From NCBI RefSeq assembly GCF_900115845.1, contig NZ_FOXX01000003.1:262124-326123 (forward strand): a DNA stretch of 64,000 bases, given 5' to 3'. The stretch is from Priestia endophytica DSM 13796 (GTDB lineage: Bacteria; Bacillota; Bacilli; Bacillales; Bacillaceae_H). The notes beneath the pieces were generated by a model. It saw nothing but the letters and a program-made list of their open reading frames with translations, did no database searches and was not told the origin of the DNA. Position 1 is the first letter of the stretch; each line of letters opens with the position of its first letter. Positions 18,963 to 27,370 of this stretch are shown here, piece by piece. The position numbers and the translations under genes were made by a program.

Positions 18963-19820
18963 TTAAGGACTGATGCTCCAAAGCTGACGATATTTTTTTG
19001 GTGACATTCCAACTATTTTAGAAAAAAGGGTTGTAAAGTAGTTTGGATTATCATATCCAACTATGCCAGCAATCATCGTTACATTGTAATTGGTATTAAT
19101 GAGCAATGATTGTGCTTCTCCAATTCTCCGTCGCATTATGTATTGAATTGGTGAAAATCCCGTTTCTTTCTTGAATAAATGAGCTAAATAATAGGAACTT
19201 ATAGAAAGATCTTTAGCAATAGATGCTAGTGTAAGCTCCTCTCTATAATATTTATCAATGTAGCTTTTAATTTGATTAAATAAAACGGATTCTTCTTCTC
19301 TTGGCAAAGAAGCATTTTCTTGAGAAATTTGTAAAATGATTGAAATAAGAGCGCATAGTAGGTAATGACATGTTTCTTCATACCCATCTTCACCTTTTTG
19401 AACTTGGGAAAACATAATTTGAAGAAGATTCTCGATTTCTTCTCTCTTTTCCCCGCTGCTTAATACATACGATTGATTTTGAGATACAAGATGATTTGCA
19501 GGCAACCCTTCTATATGTAAATTTGAAATCCCACAGCAGTAAACACTCATATTTTGATCCTGATTCGTATATTCGTCGTGAAGAACATTGCTATTATAAA
19601 TCAATATATCTCCTTCACATACAGAATACTGCTTTTCTCCGATAAGATGAAATCCGCTTCCTTCTTTAATAAATACAATTTCCATTATATCTTCATGCAT
19701 ATGCAATACACGAGGCCACATCGTATGTTTCGTTTCTACGTTGCACATATGTACAAGCTGAGGAGTTGCTCCATTTTTAAAATGTGATCTACTCATCGAG
19801 TTAATAAAATACTGACTCAT
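18963..19820 (-). CDS. AraC/XylS-family transcriptional regulator
   Basis: A 285-residue regulator with an N-terminal cupin sensor (residues about 30-110, HEDIMEIVFIKEG) and a C-terminal double helix-turn-helix domain (about 185-285, with LASIAKDLSISSYYLAHLFKKETG and the final GMSPKKYR). It lies upstream of and in the same direction as the 15-19 kb operon, separated by a 228-base gap that would hold the operon promoter. It is likely the local activator. ATG follows TGGAGGAATAG. Confidence 0.85.
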   Translation of the reverse strand: MSQYFINSMSRSHFKNGATPQLVHMCNVETKHTMWPRVLHMHEDIMEIVFIKEGSGFHLIGEKQYSVCEGDILIYNSNVLHDEYTNQDQNMSVYCCGISNLHIEGLPANHLVSQNQSYVLSSGEKREEIENLLQIMFSQVQKGEDGYEETCHYLLCALISIILQISQENASLPREEESVLFNQIKSYIDKYYREELTLASIAKDLSISSYYLAHLFKKETGFSPIQYIMRRRIGEAQSLLINTNYNVTMIAGIVGYDNPNYFTTLFSKIVGMSPKKYRQLWSISP

Positions 19821-19872
19821 CTCTATTCCTCCAGTTTTTCATTATATAAGGTTATTATAAGGTTAAAATGGT

Positions 19873-19909
19873 GGAAAAAAATAGTGCCTCGCTTATGAAG
19901 CGAGGCACC
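19873..19909 (-). terminator. terminator after yclQ
   Basis: Eleven-base arms GTGCCTCGCTT and AAGCGAGGCAC (19884-19894 and 19898-19908) followed on the minus strand by a run of T. Confidence 0.9.
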
Positions 19910-19915
19910 TGTTTT

Positions 19916-20869
19916 TTATTTTAATCCTTCTTCTACTTCCTTGGCCATTTCAGGTACTGAAAGCAGTCCTCCACCTGATAAGTACCAGTAGTTTGGATTA
20001 AGGTAAATAATATGGTCTTCTTTATATGCATTTGTTTTCTTTACAAGATCATTTTCAATCGTCTTTTTAGCTGAAGCTTCCCCACCTACTACAGCACTGC
20101 GATCGATCACAAACAAGTAGTCTGGGTTTTTTTCTAAAATATATTCAAATGAAACACTTTGTCCATGTGTAGAAGCTTCAATGTTAGGATCAGCAGGTTT
20201 TACGCCTAGCTCATCGTGAATAATACCAAAGCGAGAGTTTGGACCATAAGCACTGATTTTTCCTTCGTTTGCTAATACAATTAAGCCTGTTTTATTCGAT
20301 TTCTCTGCTTTTTCTTTCACTTCAGTCATTTTTGCTTTTACATCAGCAATTTTCTTTTCTACTTCTTTCTCTTTACCAAAGATTTTTCCTAATGTTTCTT
20401 GATTTTGCTCAAATGAATCCATGTATTTTGTTGTATCAAGCTCAAGGTCAATTGTTGGAGCGATTTTTGAAAACTCTTCATATTGGCTTGCTTGACGACC
20501 TGAAATGATAATTAAATCTGGATTAATTTCGCTGATTTTCTCGAAGTCTGGTTCTTTTAAGCCTCCAACATTCTCATACTTTTTCTCTTCATATTTTGAT
20601 AAGTATGATGGTATGCTGTCCTGTGGAACTCCTGCTACGTCTACACCTAGCTCATCTAAAGAATCTAGAGCACCAAAGTCAAATACAACAACTTTTTCAG
20701 GGTTTTTCGTAACTTTTGTTTCTCCAAGCTTATGTTTAACAGTAATTTCCTCTGTTTTACTGCTTTTTTCTTCGTCCGCTTTACTTGACGAACTTTCATT
20801 GTTTGAGCCGCACGCTGCAACTACTAGTGCAACAAGAGCGACTAAAAAGATAGATAGGAACTTTCTCAT
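19916..20869 (-). CDS. yclQ: siderophore ABC transporter substrate-binding lipoprotein (petrobactin type)
   Basis: A 317-residue surface lipoprotein, the length of B. subtilis YclQ/FpbQ. Signal peptide and lipobox end at Cys20 (VVAACGS). The binding domain is of the FecCD-associated helical-linker type (PEKVVVFDFGALDSLDELGV, INPDLIIISGR). ATG 20869 is chosen because AGAGGTG stands at the proper distance; a GTG three codons upstream overlaps the ribosome binding site. It is the last gene of yclNOPQ, separated from yclP by an imperfect hairpin that may tune expression of the binding protein. Confidence 0.88.
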   Translation of the reverse strand: MRKFLSIFLVALVALVVAACGSNNESSSSKADEEKSSKTEEITVKHKLGETKVTKNPEKVVVFDFGALDSLDELGVDVAGVPQDSIPSYLSKYEEKKYENVGGLKEPDFEKISEINPDLIIISGRQASQYEEFSKIAPTIDLELDTTKYMDSFEQNQETLGKIFGKEKEVEKKIADVKAKMTEVKEKAEKSNKTGLIVLANEGKISAYGPNSRFGIIHDELGVKPADPNIEASTHGQSVSFEYILEKNPDYLFVIDRSAVVGGEASAKKTIENDLVKKTNAYKEDHIIYLNPNYWYLSGGGLLSVPEMAKEVEEGLK

Positions 20870-20955
20870 GTCTTTCACCTCTAAAAAATTTTATATGAAT
20901 AGCTGAGATGACCTTTTATGAAAATCACCTCAACCATTTTCCTCATTATGAAATA

Positions 20956-21717
20956 CTAGGCTGAAAAATAAACGCCAATTTTATTACCATTAATTGTTTG
21001 TATTGGAATATGCATATCATAAATGTCTTCCAATACTTCTTCAGAAATGATAGTAGCTGTTGCTCCTTCTTCGACAACTTTTCCATCTTTCAAAGCTACA
21101 ATATAGTCAGAGTAACAAGAAGCAAAGTTAATGTCATGAATAACGATAATCACCGTTTTTCCAAGTTCATCAACAAGTCTTCTTAATACTTTCATAATTT
21201 GAACAGAATGCTTCATATCCAAGTTATTGAGCGGTTCATCAAGCAAAATATATTCAGTATTTTGAGCAATGACCATTGCGATATAAGCGCGCTGGCGCTG
21301 TCCACCGCTAAGTTGATCAATATATTTGTGCTGAATATTCTCAAGCTCCATATATTGAATGGCTTCATCTACATACTTCCAATCTTCTTTTGTGAGCTTT
21401 CCTTGGGAATAAGGAAATCTCCCAAAGGAAACAAGCTCTCGGATTGTAAGTCGCATTGTCAGGTGATTTGTTTGCTTCAAAATAGAAATCTTTTTAGCAA
21501 GCTCAGTGCTCTTCCACTCGCTCACTTCTTTTCCATCAATCTCAATCTCTCCTTCTTCTTTAGAAAGAATGCGGCTAATCATTGATAGAAGCGTACTTTT
21601 ACCGGCTCCATTCGGACCAATAAAAGACGTAATCTTTCCTTTTTCAACGTTAATCGAAACGTTTTCTACGACTTTTTTTGAACCATATGCTTTAGAGACA
21701 TTTTTCACTTCAATCAT
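20956..21717 (-). CDS. yclP: siderophore ABC transporter ATPase
   Basis: A 253-residue ATPase of the iron-siderophore type. Walker A is GPNGAGKST at 34-42, the signature LSGGQ at 136-140, and Walker B ends at Asp160-Glu161 (YILLDEP). The start ATG overlaps the stop of yclO by four bases. It powers uptake through YclN-YclO. Confidence 0.9.
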   Translation of the reverse strand: MIEVKNVSKAYGSKKVVENVSINVEKGKITSFIGPNGAGKSTLLSMISRILSKEEGEIEIDGKEVSEWKSTELAKKISILKQTNHLTMRLTIRELVSFGRFPYSQGKLTKEDWKYVDEAIQYMELENIQHKYIDQLSGGQRQRAYIAMVIAQNTEYILLDEPLNNLDMKHSVQIMKVLRRLVDELGKTVIIVIHDINFASCYSDYIVALKDGKVVEEGATATIISEEVLEDIYDMHIPIQTINGNKIGVYFSA

Positions 21718-22664
21718 GATTTACTCCCCTTTAATAAAAGATAAAGAAAATAGGTTCCACCAATAAAGTTGATAATCACACTAAGCGTTGTGGAAAATGT
21801 AAATAATCGTTCAACAAGTAACAATCCTCCGACGAGAACTACAATACTAATTAATGAAGAACCAACAAGTAAATAGGAATGTTTGTATGTTTTAAACATT
21901 TCATAAGCGATATTTACAACAAGCAACCCTAAAAATGTAATAGGTCCAACAAGTGCTGTAGAAATAGAGATAAAAATCGCTACAATAATAAGAAGTTGCT
22001 TCACAACACGATCGTAGGGAACCCCTAGATTGACTGCTTCATCTCTTCCTAACCCAAGTACATCTAAATACTTAAAGAAACGGAATAGATAGAGAGAAAG
22101 TAAGATAACGAGAACACCTGCGAAAACAAGAAGCTCGACTTGCACATTATTGAAACTTGCAAACATCTTATCTTGCACAATTAAAAACTCGTTCGGATCA
22201 ATGAGTACTTGCATAAAAGAAGAGATACTTTGGAAGAACGTTCCAAATATTAACCCAACAAGCAAAAGAAAATAGATGTTGTTGTTTCCTTCTTTTTTGA
22301 ACAATATCTTATAAAGGATGCTTGTAAAAAGCACCATAAAGACAATGGAAAGAATAAAATTAATGTTTGGGTTCATCACGGCGGCATTCATAGAACCAAG
22401 CACAAATATAATTACCGTTTGTACAAGAAGATAAAGCGAATCTAGTCCTAGAATACTCGGCGTTAAAATCCGATTATTTGTAATCGTTTGAAAGATAACG
22501 GTAGAAACCGCAATAGAATAACCGGTTAAAACAATTGCTAAGATCTTGGTAATTCTTCTTGGTAAAATATAATCCCAATTTCCACCTGTTTGATAAAATA
22601 AGAAAATAGAAATTAGTGTAATAGCTGCTATAGATAAAATAAGAAGTTTAATTCGATTACTCAT
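21714..22664 (-). CDS. yclO: siderophore ABC transporter permease (second)
   Basis: A FecCD-family permease of 316 residues with eight to ten helices. The coupling-helix region is DEAVNLGVPYDRV, followed by GPITFLGLLVVNIAYE. It forms a heterodimer with YclN. It overlaps yclN by eight bases and yclP by four, so the whole unit is translationally coupled. Confidence 0.88.
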   Translation of the reverse strand: MSNRIKLLILSIAAITLISIFLFYQTGGNWDYILPRRITKILAIVLTGYSIAVSTVIFQTITNNRILTPSILGLDSLYLLVQTVIIFVLGSMNAAVMNPNINFILSIVFMVLFTSILYKILFKKEGNNNIYFLLLVGLIFGTFFQSISSFMQVLIDPNEFLIVQDKMFASFNNVQVELLVFAGVLVILLSLYLFRFFKYLDVLGLGRDEAVNLGVPYDRVVKQLLIIVAIFISISTALVGPITFLGLLVVNIAYEMFKTYKHSYLLVGSSLISIVVLVGGLLLVERLFTFSTTLSVIINFIGGTYFLYLLLKGSKS

Positions 22665-23607
22665 ATGCCTTTCTCCTAATTAACATGTACAGAAAAATTC
22701 CGCTTCCAATAACCCCTACCATTAAACCTATTGAAATCTCGTATGGATAAATGATGACTCTTCCTAAAATATCGCATAGGAGAACAAAAATGGCTCCAAC
22801 TAATGCTGTATGAGAAAGCGTCTTTTTTAAGTTATCTCCAGCATAAATTGACACAATATTTGGAACAATAAGTCCTAAGAAAGGAATCATTCCAACCGTT
22901 AGTAAAACAACGGATGAGATTAAAGCAACGATAATAAGACCGATGTTCACGACTTTTTTATAATTCAAGCCTAAATTAACTGCAAAATCTTCACCCATTC
23001 CGGCGATTGTAAACTTATTTGCATAAATGTAGGCTAAGATCATAATAGGAACACTTATGTAGATGAGTTCATATTGCCCTGTAATGATGGTAGAAAAATC
23101 TCCTTGAAGCCATGATGCAATGTTTTGAATAAGATCATTTTTATAAGCGAAAAATGTTGTGATAGAGCTCACAATATTTCCAAACATAAGGCCAACAAGT
23201 GGGATGAAAATTTTGTCTTTAAATTTTATTCTGTCTAAGATTTTCATAAAAATAAACGTGCCCAACAAAGCAAATAAAAAGGACACAAGCATTTTTACCA
23301 TTGGCCCTGCTGTGGAAAACAGCATAAGAGAAATTAGAATACCAAAGCGAGCCGAGTCCATTGTTCCTGCTGTTGTTGGTGATACGAACTTATTCCGCGT
23401 AAGCTGCTGCATAATAAGTCCAGCAATACTCAAACTTACTCCCGCAATGATAATGCTTATAAGCCGCGGTACTCGACTGATAAGGAGAATTTCTATTTCG
23501 TCTTTTGTCCAACTATTAATATCAAAAGGGCTAATGTTTGTAACCCCAATAAAAAGGGACACAAGAGATAGTACGATTAGTGCTGCAACGAGATACCTTT
23601 TCTTCAC
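22657..23607 (-). CDS. yclN: siderophore ABC transporter permease (first)
   Basis: A FecCD-family permease of 316 residues, first gene of the operon. The motifs SLSIAGLIMQQLTRNKFVSP and GMIPFLGLIVPNIVS are typical of iron-siderophore permeases. Gene order permease-permease-ATPase-binding protein and the protein lengths match B. subtilis yclNOPQ, which imports petrobactin and its precursor 3,4-dihydroxybenzoate. A Fur box lies about 60 bases upstream. Confidence 0.88.
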   Translation of the reverse strand: MKKRYLVAALIVLSLVSLFIGVTNISPFDINSWTKDEIEILLISRVPRLISIIIAGVSLSIAGLIMQQLTRNKFVSPTTAGTMDSARFGILISLMLFSTAGPMVKMLVSFLFALLGTFIFMKILDRIKFKDKIFIPLVGLMFGNIVSSITTFFAYKNDLIQNIASWLQGDFSTIITGQYELIYISVPIMILAYIYANKFTIAGMGEDFAVNLGLNYKKVVNIGLIIVALISSVVLLTVGMIPFLGLIVPNIVSIYAGDNLKKTLSHTALVGAIFVLLCDILGRVIIYPYEISIGLMVGVIGSGIFLYMLIRRKAYE

Positions 23608-23660
23608 TGTCCAAACTCTTCCTTTATATATGTTATTTTTCGAAAATAATGTTTTTAATA

Positions 23661-23677
23661 AAGAGAATCATTCTCAA
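23661..23677. promoter_or_regulatory. Fur box upstream of yclN
   Basis: The inverted repeat GAGAATCATTCTC (23663-23675, a perfect 6-1-6 palindrome) lies in AGAGAATCATTCTCA, close to the 7-1-7 Fur operator of Bacillus. Its place upstream of an iron importer supports iron repression. Confidence 0.8.
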
Positions 23678-24068
23678 TTGATATTAAAAAATAAAATAAT
23701 TCGTTTGAATTATTTTGGATGTTCTTCATCAAAAAGGGACATTATCCCCACTCTGGAAGAAGACATATAAAGTATAACTATGAATTTATATTATCGGAAT
23801 TAGCGGTTTTATGCAAGTGATTATTTACAAAATAGTTTTTTTTATTCTAAAACCTATCAAAACTATATTACTAGATAATGAAAATTTCCTTTATTATTTC
23901 TTACTTTAACAGAACTTGTTTCCTATAACATTCTTCCTTTTGTTTTAGGGAGCTAACTTATTCTTATGCTGTTAGCACAGCATTAATACGATTAAATACC
24001 TTTTATATACTTCCTAATGCAGTACAAATTTCAGTTAGGAAAAGTTCATTAGAATAAGTATGATCAAG
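23678..24068. other. non-coding stretch with nested inverted repeats
   Basis: No credible gene. At 23956-24059 a nine-base outer inverted repeat (ACTTATTCT at 23956-23964 with AGAATAAGT at 24051-24059) encloses two hairpins: 23966-23983 (ATGCTGT, loop TAGC, ACAGCAT) and 24011-24041 (TTCCTAA with TTAGGAA). This could be a three-way-junction RNA. Orientation is unknown. Confidence 0.45.
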
Positions 24069-24100
24069 AAAAAGCAGCTCTAGTTAAGAGCTACTTTTTC
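24069..24100 (-). terminator. terminator after the second sugar porter
   Basis: AAAGTAGCTCT and AGAGCTGCTTT (minus strand) form a hairpin followed by TTTTTC, 76 bases after the porter stop. Confidence 0.75.
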
Positions 24101-24175
24101 TTTCTATATAACAATAATGGAGCACCTTTTTTGCATCGAAAAATGTTTCTTTGTGCTTTTTTTAACATAAAAGAT

Positions 24176-25627
24176 CTACAAATAGTTGTTGCTTTCTTTA
24201 TTTCTGTTAAGAACATCTTCTGTCTTTTTTAGCACTTTTGGCTTCTTTTTGTTATAGTTACGAAACTTTTGTTCAAGTTGTTCAAGCGTCATTCCTTTTG
24301 TTTCAGGAACCCACGTTTTAACGAAAAGAAGCGCGCCTACACCTAGTACTGCGAAAATAAAGAATGTTGAGGATAGCCCGATTGCTCCTTTTAACATTGG
24401 GAATGTTAAGCCAACGAGAAAGTTGACCGTAAAGAGACAAAAGACTGTAATCCCCATTCCCATCCCTCTTAATCGTAGAGGGAATATTTCTGAAAGCATC
24501 AACCATGTTACTGGAGAAACAGCTCCTTGTTGGAATGCTAAAAACGTAACAGTTAAGGCTAAAACAACGTAAGGTAGAGCAGTTGTTCCTTCTAAGAATA
24601 GTGAGCTTACTCCGATTAAAATCAGCGTCACTGTAATGCCGATAAGGCCTCCCATCAACATTTTTCGGCGACCTACTCGCTGAAGAAGCCAAATTCCAAC
24701 AAAAGTTGCTAATACAGAAACAATGCCATTTGCAATATTTCCAATAAGAGCTGCTTCAGTACCTAATCCAGAATCTTTTAAGATTTCTGTGCCATAATAC
24801 ATAATAGAGTTAGCACCTGTAATTTGTTGAATAACAGCAATTCCGATTCCAATCAAAATGAGACGACGAATCCACGTAATTTTTAAATCTTTAAAAGATG
24901 CCTTTTTAATTTCTGATTCACGATTTATAGCCATTTCAATATCATGAAGTTCTGTTTTTGCACGATCATTTGTGCGCATCTTTTCTAAGACAGATAGCGC
25001 TTTTTCTCTTTTTCCTTTTGCTACAAGCCATCTCGGGCTTTCTGGAAGTTTTAGTCCTCCAAAGAATAAGATAACAGCTGGAATAGCAGCAATCGGCAAC
25101 ATAAAGCGCCAAATATTTGGATATTGGCCAAGTGTATTACCGATAATGGCATTAAATGTAAAAGCAAAAAGCTGACCACTTACAATCATTAATTCGTTTT
25201 GGGTTACAATTCCGCCCCTGCGTTCAGCGGGAGAAACTTCTGCTAAGTATGCTGGTACAATTGTTGAAGCTGCTCCAACAGCAAGACCTAATAAGAAGCG
25301 AAAAGTAATCATAACAGCTGCGTTTGGAGCAAACGTGCATCCAAGCGTTGTAATAAAAAATAAAATAGCACTATATAAAAGGGTTGTACGACGTCCATAG
25401 CGATCCGATAATTTCCCGCTAATTACGGCTCCAAACGCTGCACCTAAGAGTAAAGCACTTGTTACAAGTCCTTCAGTTAGTGAAGTAAGATTCAATTGAT
25501 CTTCCCTAGACATGTAGGGTAAGGCTCCATTTACTACTCCTGTATCATAGCCATATAGAAGCCCACCGAACGTAGCAACGAGGATAATCATCCTCAGCGT
25601 TGATTTTTCATTTCCATTGTTATTCAT
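24176..25627 (-). CDS. sugar porter family MFS transporter, IolT-like paralogue
   Basis: A twelve-helix proton-sugar symporter of 483 residues, very similar along its length to the IolT at 12664-14070 (shared GYDTGV.NGALPYMS, QQITG.NSIMYYGTEILKDSG, VSPVTWLMLSEIFPLR). I take ATG 25627 as start: it has ATAGGAGCAGTGAAC upstream and aligns with the start of IolT, whereas the longer frame adds 36 unrelated residues. It stands alone, with a palindromic AAAGCGCTTT half-matching cre at 25837-25846. Inositol or another sugar is likely. Confidence 0.85.
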   Translation of the reverse strand: MNNNGNEKSTLRMIILVATFGGLLYGYDTGVVNGALPYMSREDQLNLTSLTEGLVTSALLLGAAFGAVISGKLSDRYGRRTTLLYSAILFFITTLGCTFAPNAAVMITFRFLLGLAVGAASTIVPAYLAEVSPAERRGGIVTQNELMIVSGQLFAFTFNAIIGNTLGQYPNIWRFMLPIAAIPAVILFFGGLKLPESPRWLVAKGKREKALSVLEKMRTNDRAKTELHDIEMAINRESEIKKASFKDLKITWIRRLILIGIGIAVIQQITGANSIMYYGTEILKDSGLGTEAALIGNIANGIVSVLATFVGIWLLQRVGRRKMLMGGLIGITVTLILIGVSSLFLEGTTALPYVVLALTVTFLAFQQGAVSPVTWLMLSEIFPLRLRGMGMGITVFCLFTVNFLVGLTFPMLKGAIGLSSTFFIFAVLGVGALLFVKTWVPETKGMTLEQLEQKFRNYNKKKPKVLKKTEDVLNRNKESNNYL

Positions 25628-26099
25628 GTTCACTGCTCCTATCTTTTTAATATCGACTAGTAAAATGTGTATCTTGTGTTTTTTACTATACCCACAAAAT
25701 TTGATAGAAAAACAAAACATGTGAAAAGAATTCAATTTACGAGAAATAGATTATGATTTTTCGTAAAAATCACTTGTTGCTGTAATAACGATTCACTTTT
25801 CGAAAGGATTTTAATATTTCACAAACTCTTTCAAAGAAAGCGCTTTATATCCTTCTAATATAATATTTCTCTTCAATTTCAAATGGTATTTCAGAGAATA
25901 AAATTCCTCAACTTTTAAAAAAGATAAACTTATTTTATTTTTATCTCTTTTCTTTCCTTGTAATTCCTCTTTCTTTCTGTTAAAGTTAAGAAGAATTATT
26001 TTTGTTCGGCAACAATCTAGAAGTTAAGTAATTTTCGTCTTAAGATTTGGACAAGGATAGTATTAACGTATGTGCACAATGCACGAGGAGGCAACAACT
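25628..26099. other. intergenic region of sugar porter and cold-shock gene
   Basis: A divergent promoter region. It holds the cre-like AAAGCGCTTT core (25837-25846) and, toward 26100, the AT-rich leader of the cold-shock gene. I see no open frame with a ribosome binding site. Confidence 0.5.
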
Positions 26100-26300
26100 A
26101 TGGAACAAGGTAAAGTAAAATGGTTTAACGCAGAAAAAGGTTTTGGATTCATCGAACGTGAAGGTGGAGACGACGTATTCGTACACTTCTCTGCAATCCA
26201 AAGCGAAGGTTTCAAATCTTTAGACGAAGGTCAAGACGTAACGTTTGAAGTAGAACAAGGCCAACGCGGACCACAAGCAACTAACGTTGTAAAAGCATAA
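26100..26300 (+). CDS. cold-shock protein (CspA/B/D family)
   Basis: A 66-residue single-stranded nucleic-acid chaperone with one five-strand OB fold. RNP1 (KGFGFIE) and RNP2 (VFVHFS) are complete. The start is ATG 26100 behind GAGGAGGCAACAACT; the open frame extends ten residues upstream, but these do not belong to the family. It acts as an RNA chaperone in the cytosol. A long leader is typical of such mRNAs. It is closely similar to the second copy at 46222-46422. Confidence 0.95.
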   Translation: MEQGKVKWFNAEKGFGFIEREGGDDVFVHFSAIQSEGFKSLDEGQDVTFEVEQGQRGPQATNVVKA

Positions 26301-26305
26301 TTATA

Positions 26306-26335
26306 AAAGCAGACTCCTCTGAGTCTGCTTTTTTT
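26306..26335 (+). terminator. terminator of the cold-shock gene
   Basis: GCAGACTC and GAGTCTGC arms with a CTCT-type loop, then seven T. Confidence 0.92.
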
Positions 26336-26475
26336 GTGCATTCATTCAAGTAAAAAACCCTATTCACTATGAATAGGGTTCGTTAAAGCAAAAATAGTAA
26401 TGTGTAAAGCAAATGGTATGCTTAAGTATAGCACAAAAATTCGCGCTGGTGTTTTATTTTTATAGATTTTATTTT

Positions 26476-26769
26476 TTACATATGACCTTTTATAAAAGGT
26501 GCCACAATGATATAGAGAGAGAACACAACTACAATCCAAAACATAGCAGACTTGATGAGTGTATTCCGCTTTTGAAATATTTGCCGAACTGCCGTATAAA
26601 GACAAAATAAAAGCAAAGAAACGCCAAGCCACACAACTCCCTCATGACCTCCATAAGAAATCCCTTCACTTTCATATATGTTTTTCAACATAGTTGTTGT
26701 TAGTAGCCATCCAACGATAAGACAAAGAGCAAGTTCAATAATAGCTCTTATATACATTTTTTTACGCAT
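26476..26769 (-). CDS. small membrane protein of unknown function
   Basis: A 97-residue protein with three predicted hydrophobic segments (about 9-29, 44-61 and 74-92) separated by short basic loops (RQIFQKRNTLIKS). ATG at 26769 is preceded by GAGGAGGTTTTGGCTG, a strong ribosome binding site. No family is recognised. It is monocistronic and lies between the cold-shock gene and a divergent transporter gene. An overlapping open frame at 26360-26632 is a shadow. Confidence 0.7.
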   Translation of the reverse strand: MRKKMYIRAIIELALCLIVGWLLTTTMLKNIYESEGISYGGHEGVVWLGVSLLLFCLYTAVRQIFQKRNTLIKSAMFWIVVVFSLYIIVAPFIKGHM

Positions 26770-26896
26770 CAGCCAAAACCTCCTCTTACAAATTTACCAT
26801 AAATGTTCGCTCCTTTCCTAATTAAGCAAACCCCCTCTATTTTTCAGTGCAAAAATGCTGTACGATAAAGAGGACGTGAAAAGGAGATGAAACGTT

Positions 26897-27337
26897 TTGG
26901 CTCTTATCTTAATTTTATTTGCTCTTATTGCTGGGATGGCTTTACCAACACAGTTTAGCATCAATGCTCAACTTCGTCATGTCGTTGGGTCCCCTGTTGT
27001 TGCTTCAACGATTTCTTTTATTGTCGGGGCTCTAGCTCTGCTCATCATTTCCATAAGTGGAAAAGGACTGCAAGCCAAAAAAGAATGGCTACATGCACCA
27101 TGGTGGGTATGGACAGGAGGACTTCTTGGCGCTTTTTACGTTGTAGCGACCGTTATTCTTATTCCACGGATTGGAGCAACTGCTACTGTCGCTTACATTT
27201 TAGGCGGGCAGATGATTGCTTCTGTACTGATTGATCATTATGGACTTCTTGGTGTTCATACTCATCAGTTAAGCCTTCCTCGGTTAGCGGGTGTAGGGCT
27301 CGTTGCTTTAGGGGTTATTATTATTCAAAAGTTTTAG
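26897..27337 (+). CDS. DMT-type membrane transporter (DUF606/YdcZ-like)
   Basis: A 146-residue protein with four to five helices, the length of the short DUF606 group of the drug/metabolite transporter superfamily. The family pattern GMALPTQFSINAQLR and ending with GGQMIASVLIDHYGLLG are recognisable. The start is TTG 26897, nine bases after AAGGAGATG; no ATG is in frame nearby. Substrate unknown. Confidence 0.75.
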   Translation: MALILILFALIAGMALPTQFSINAQLRHVVGSPVVASTISFIVGALALLIISISGKGLQAKKEWLHAPWWVWTGGLLGAFYVVATVILIPRIGATATVAYILGGQMIASVLIDHYGLLGVHTHQLSLPRLAGVGLVALGVIIIQKF

Positions 27338-27340
27338 GAA

Positions 27341-27370
27341 GGAAGAACTCTACTAGATTAGAGTTCTTCT
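27341..27370. terminator. hairpin shared by two convergent genes
   Basis: GAAGAACTCT (27342-27351) and AGAGTTCTTC (27360-27369) lie between the YdcZ-like gene and the thrS-like gene. The T-run is poor, so efficiency is uncertain. Confidence 0.45.

Noticed and set aside
25900-25930. Shared 21-base AT-rich sequence near 25906 and 49985 as a repeat element
   Set aside because: The match (CCTCAACTTTTAAAAAA with neighbours) has no terminal repeats or further copies in the window and could be chance in AT-rich DNA.
26360-26632. 90-residue minus-strand frame overlapping a small membrane gene
   Set aside because: The frame at 26476-26769 has a strong ribosome binding site and clear helices. The overlapping one has neither.
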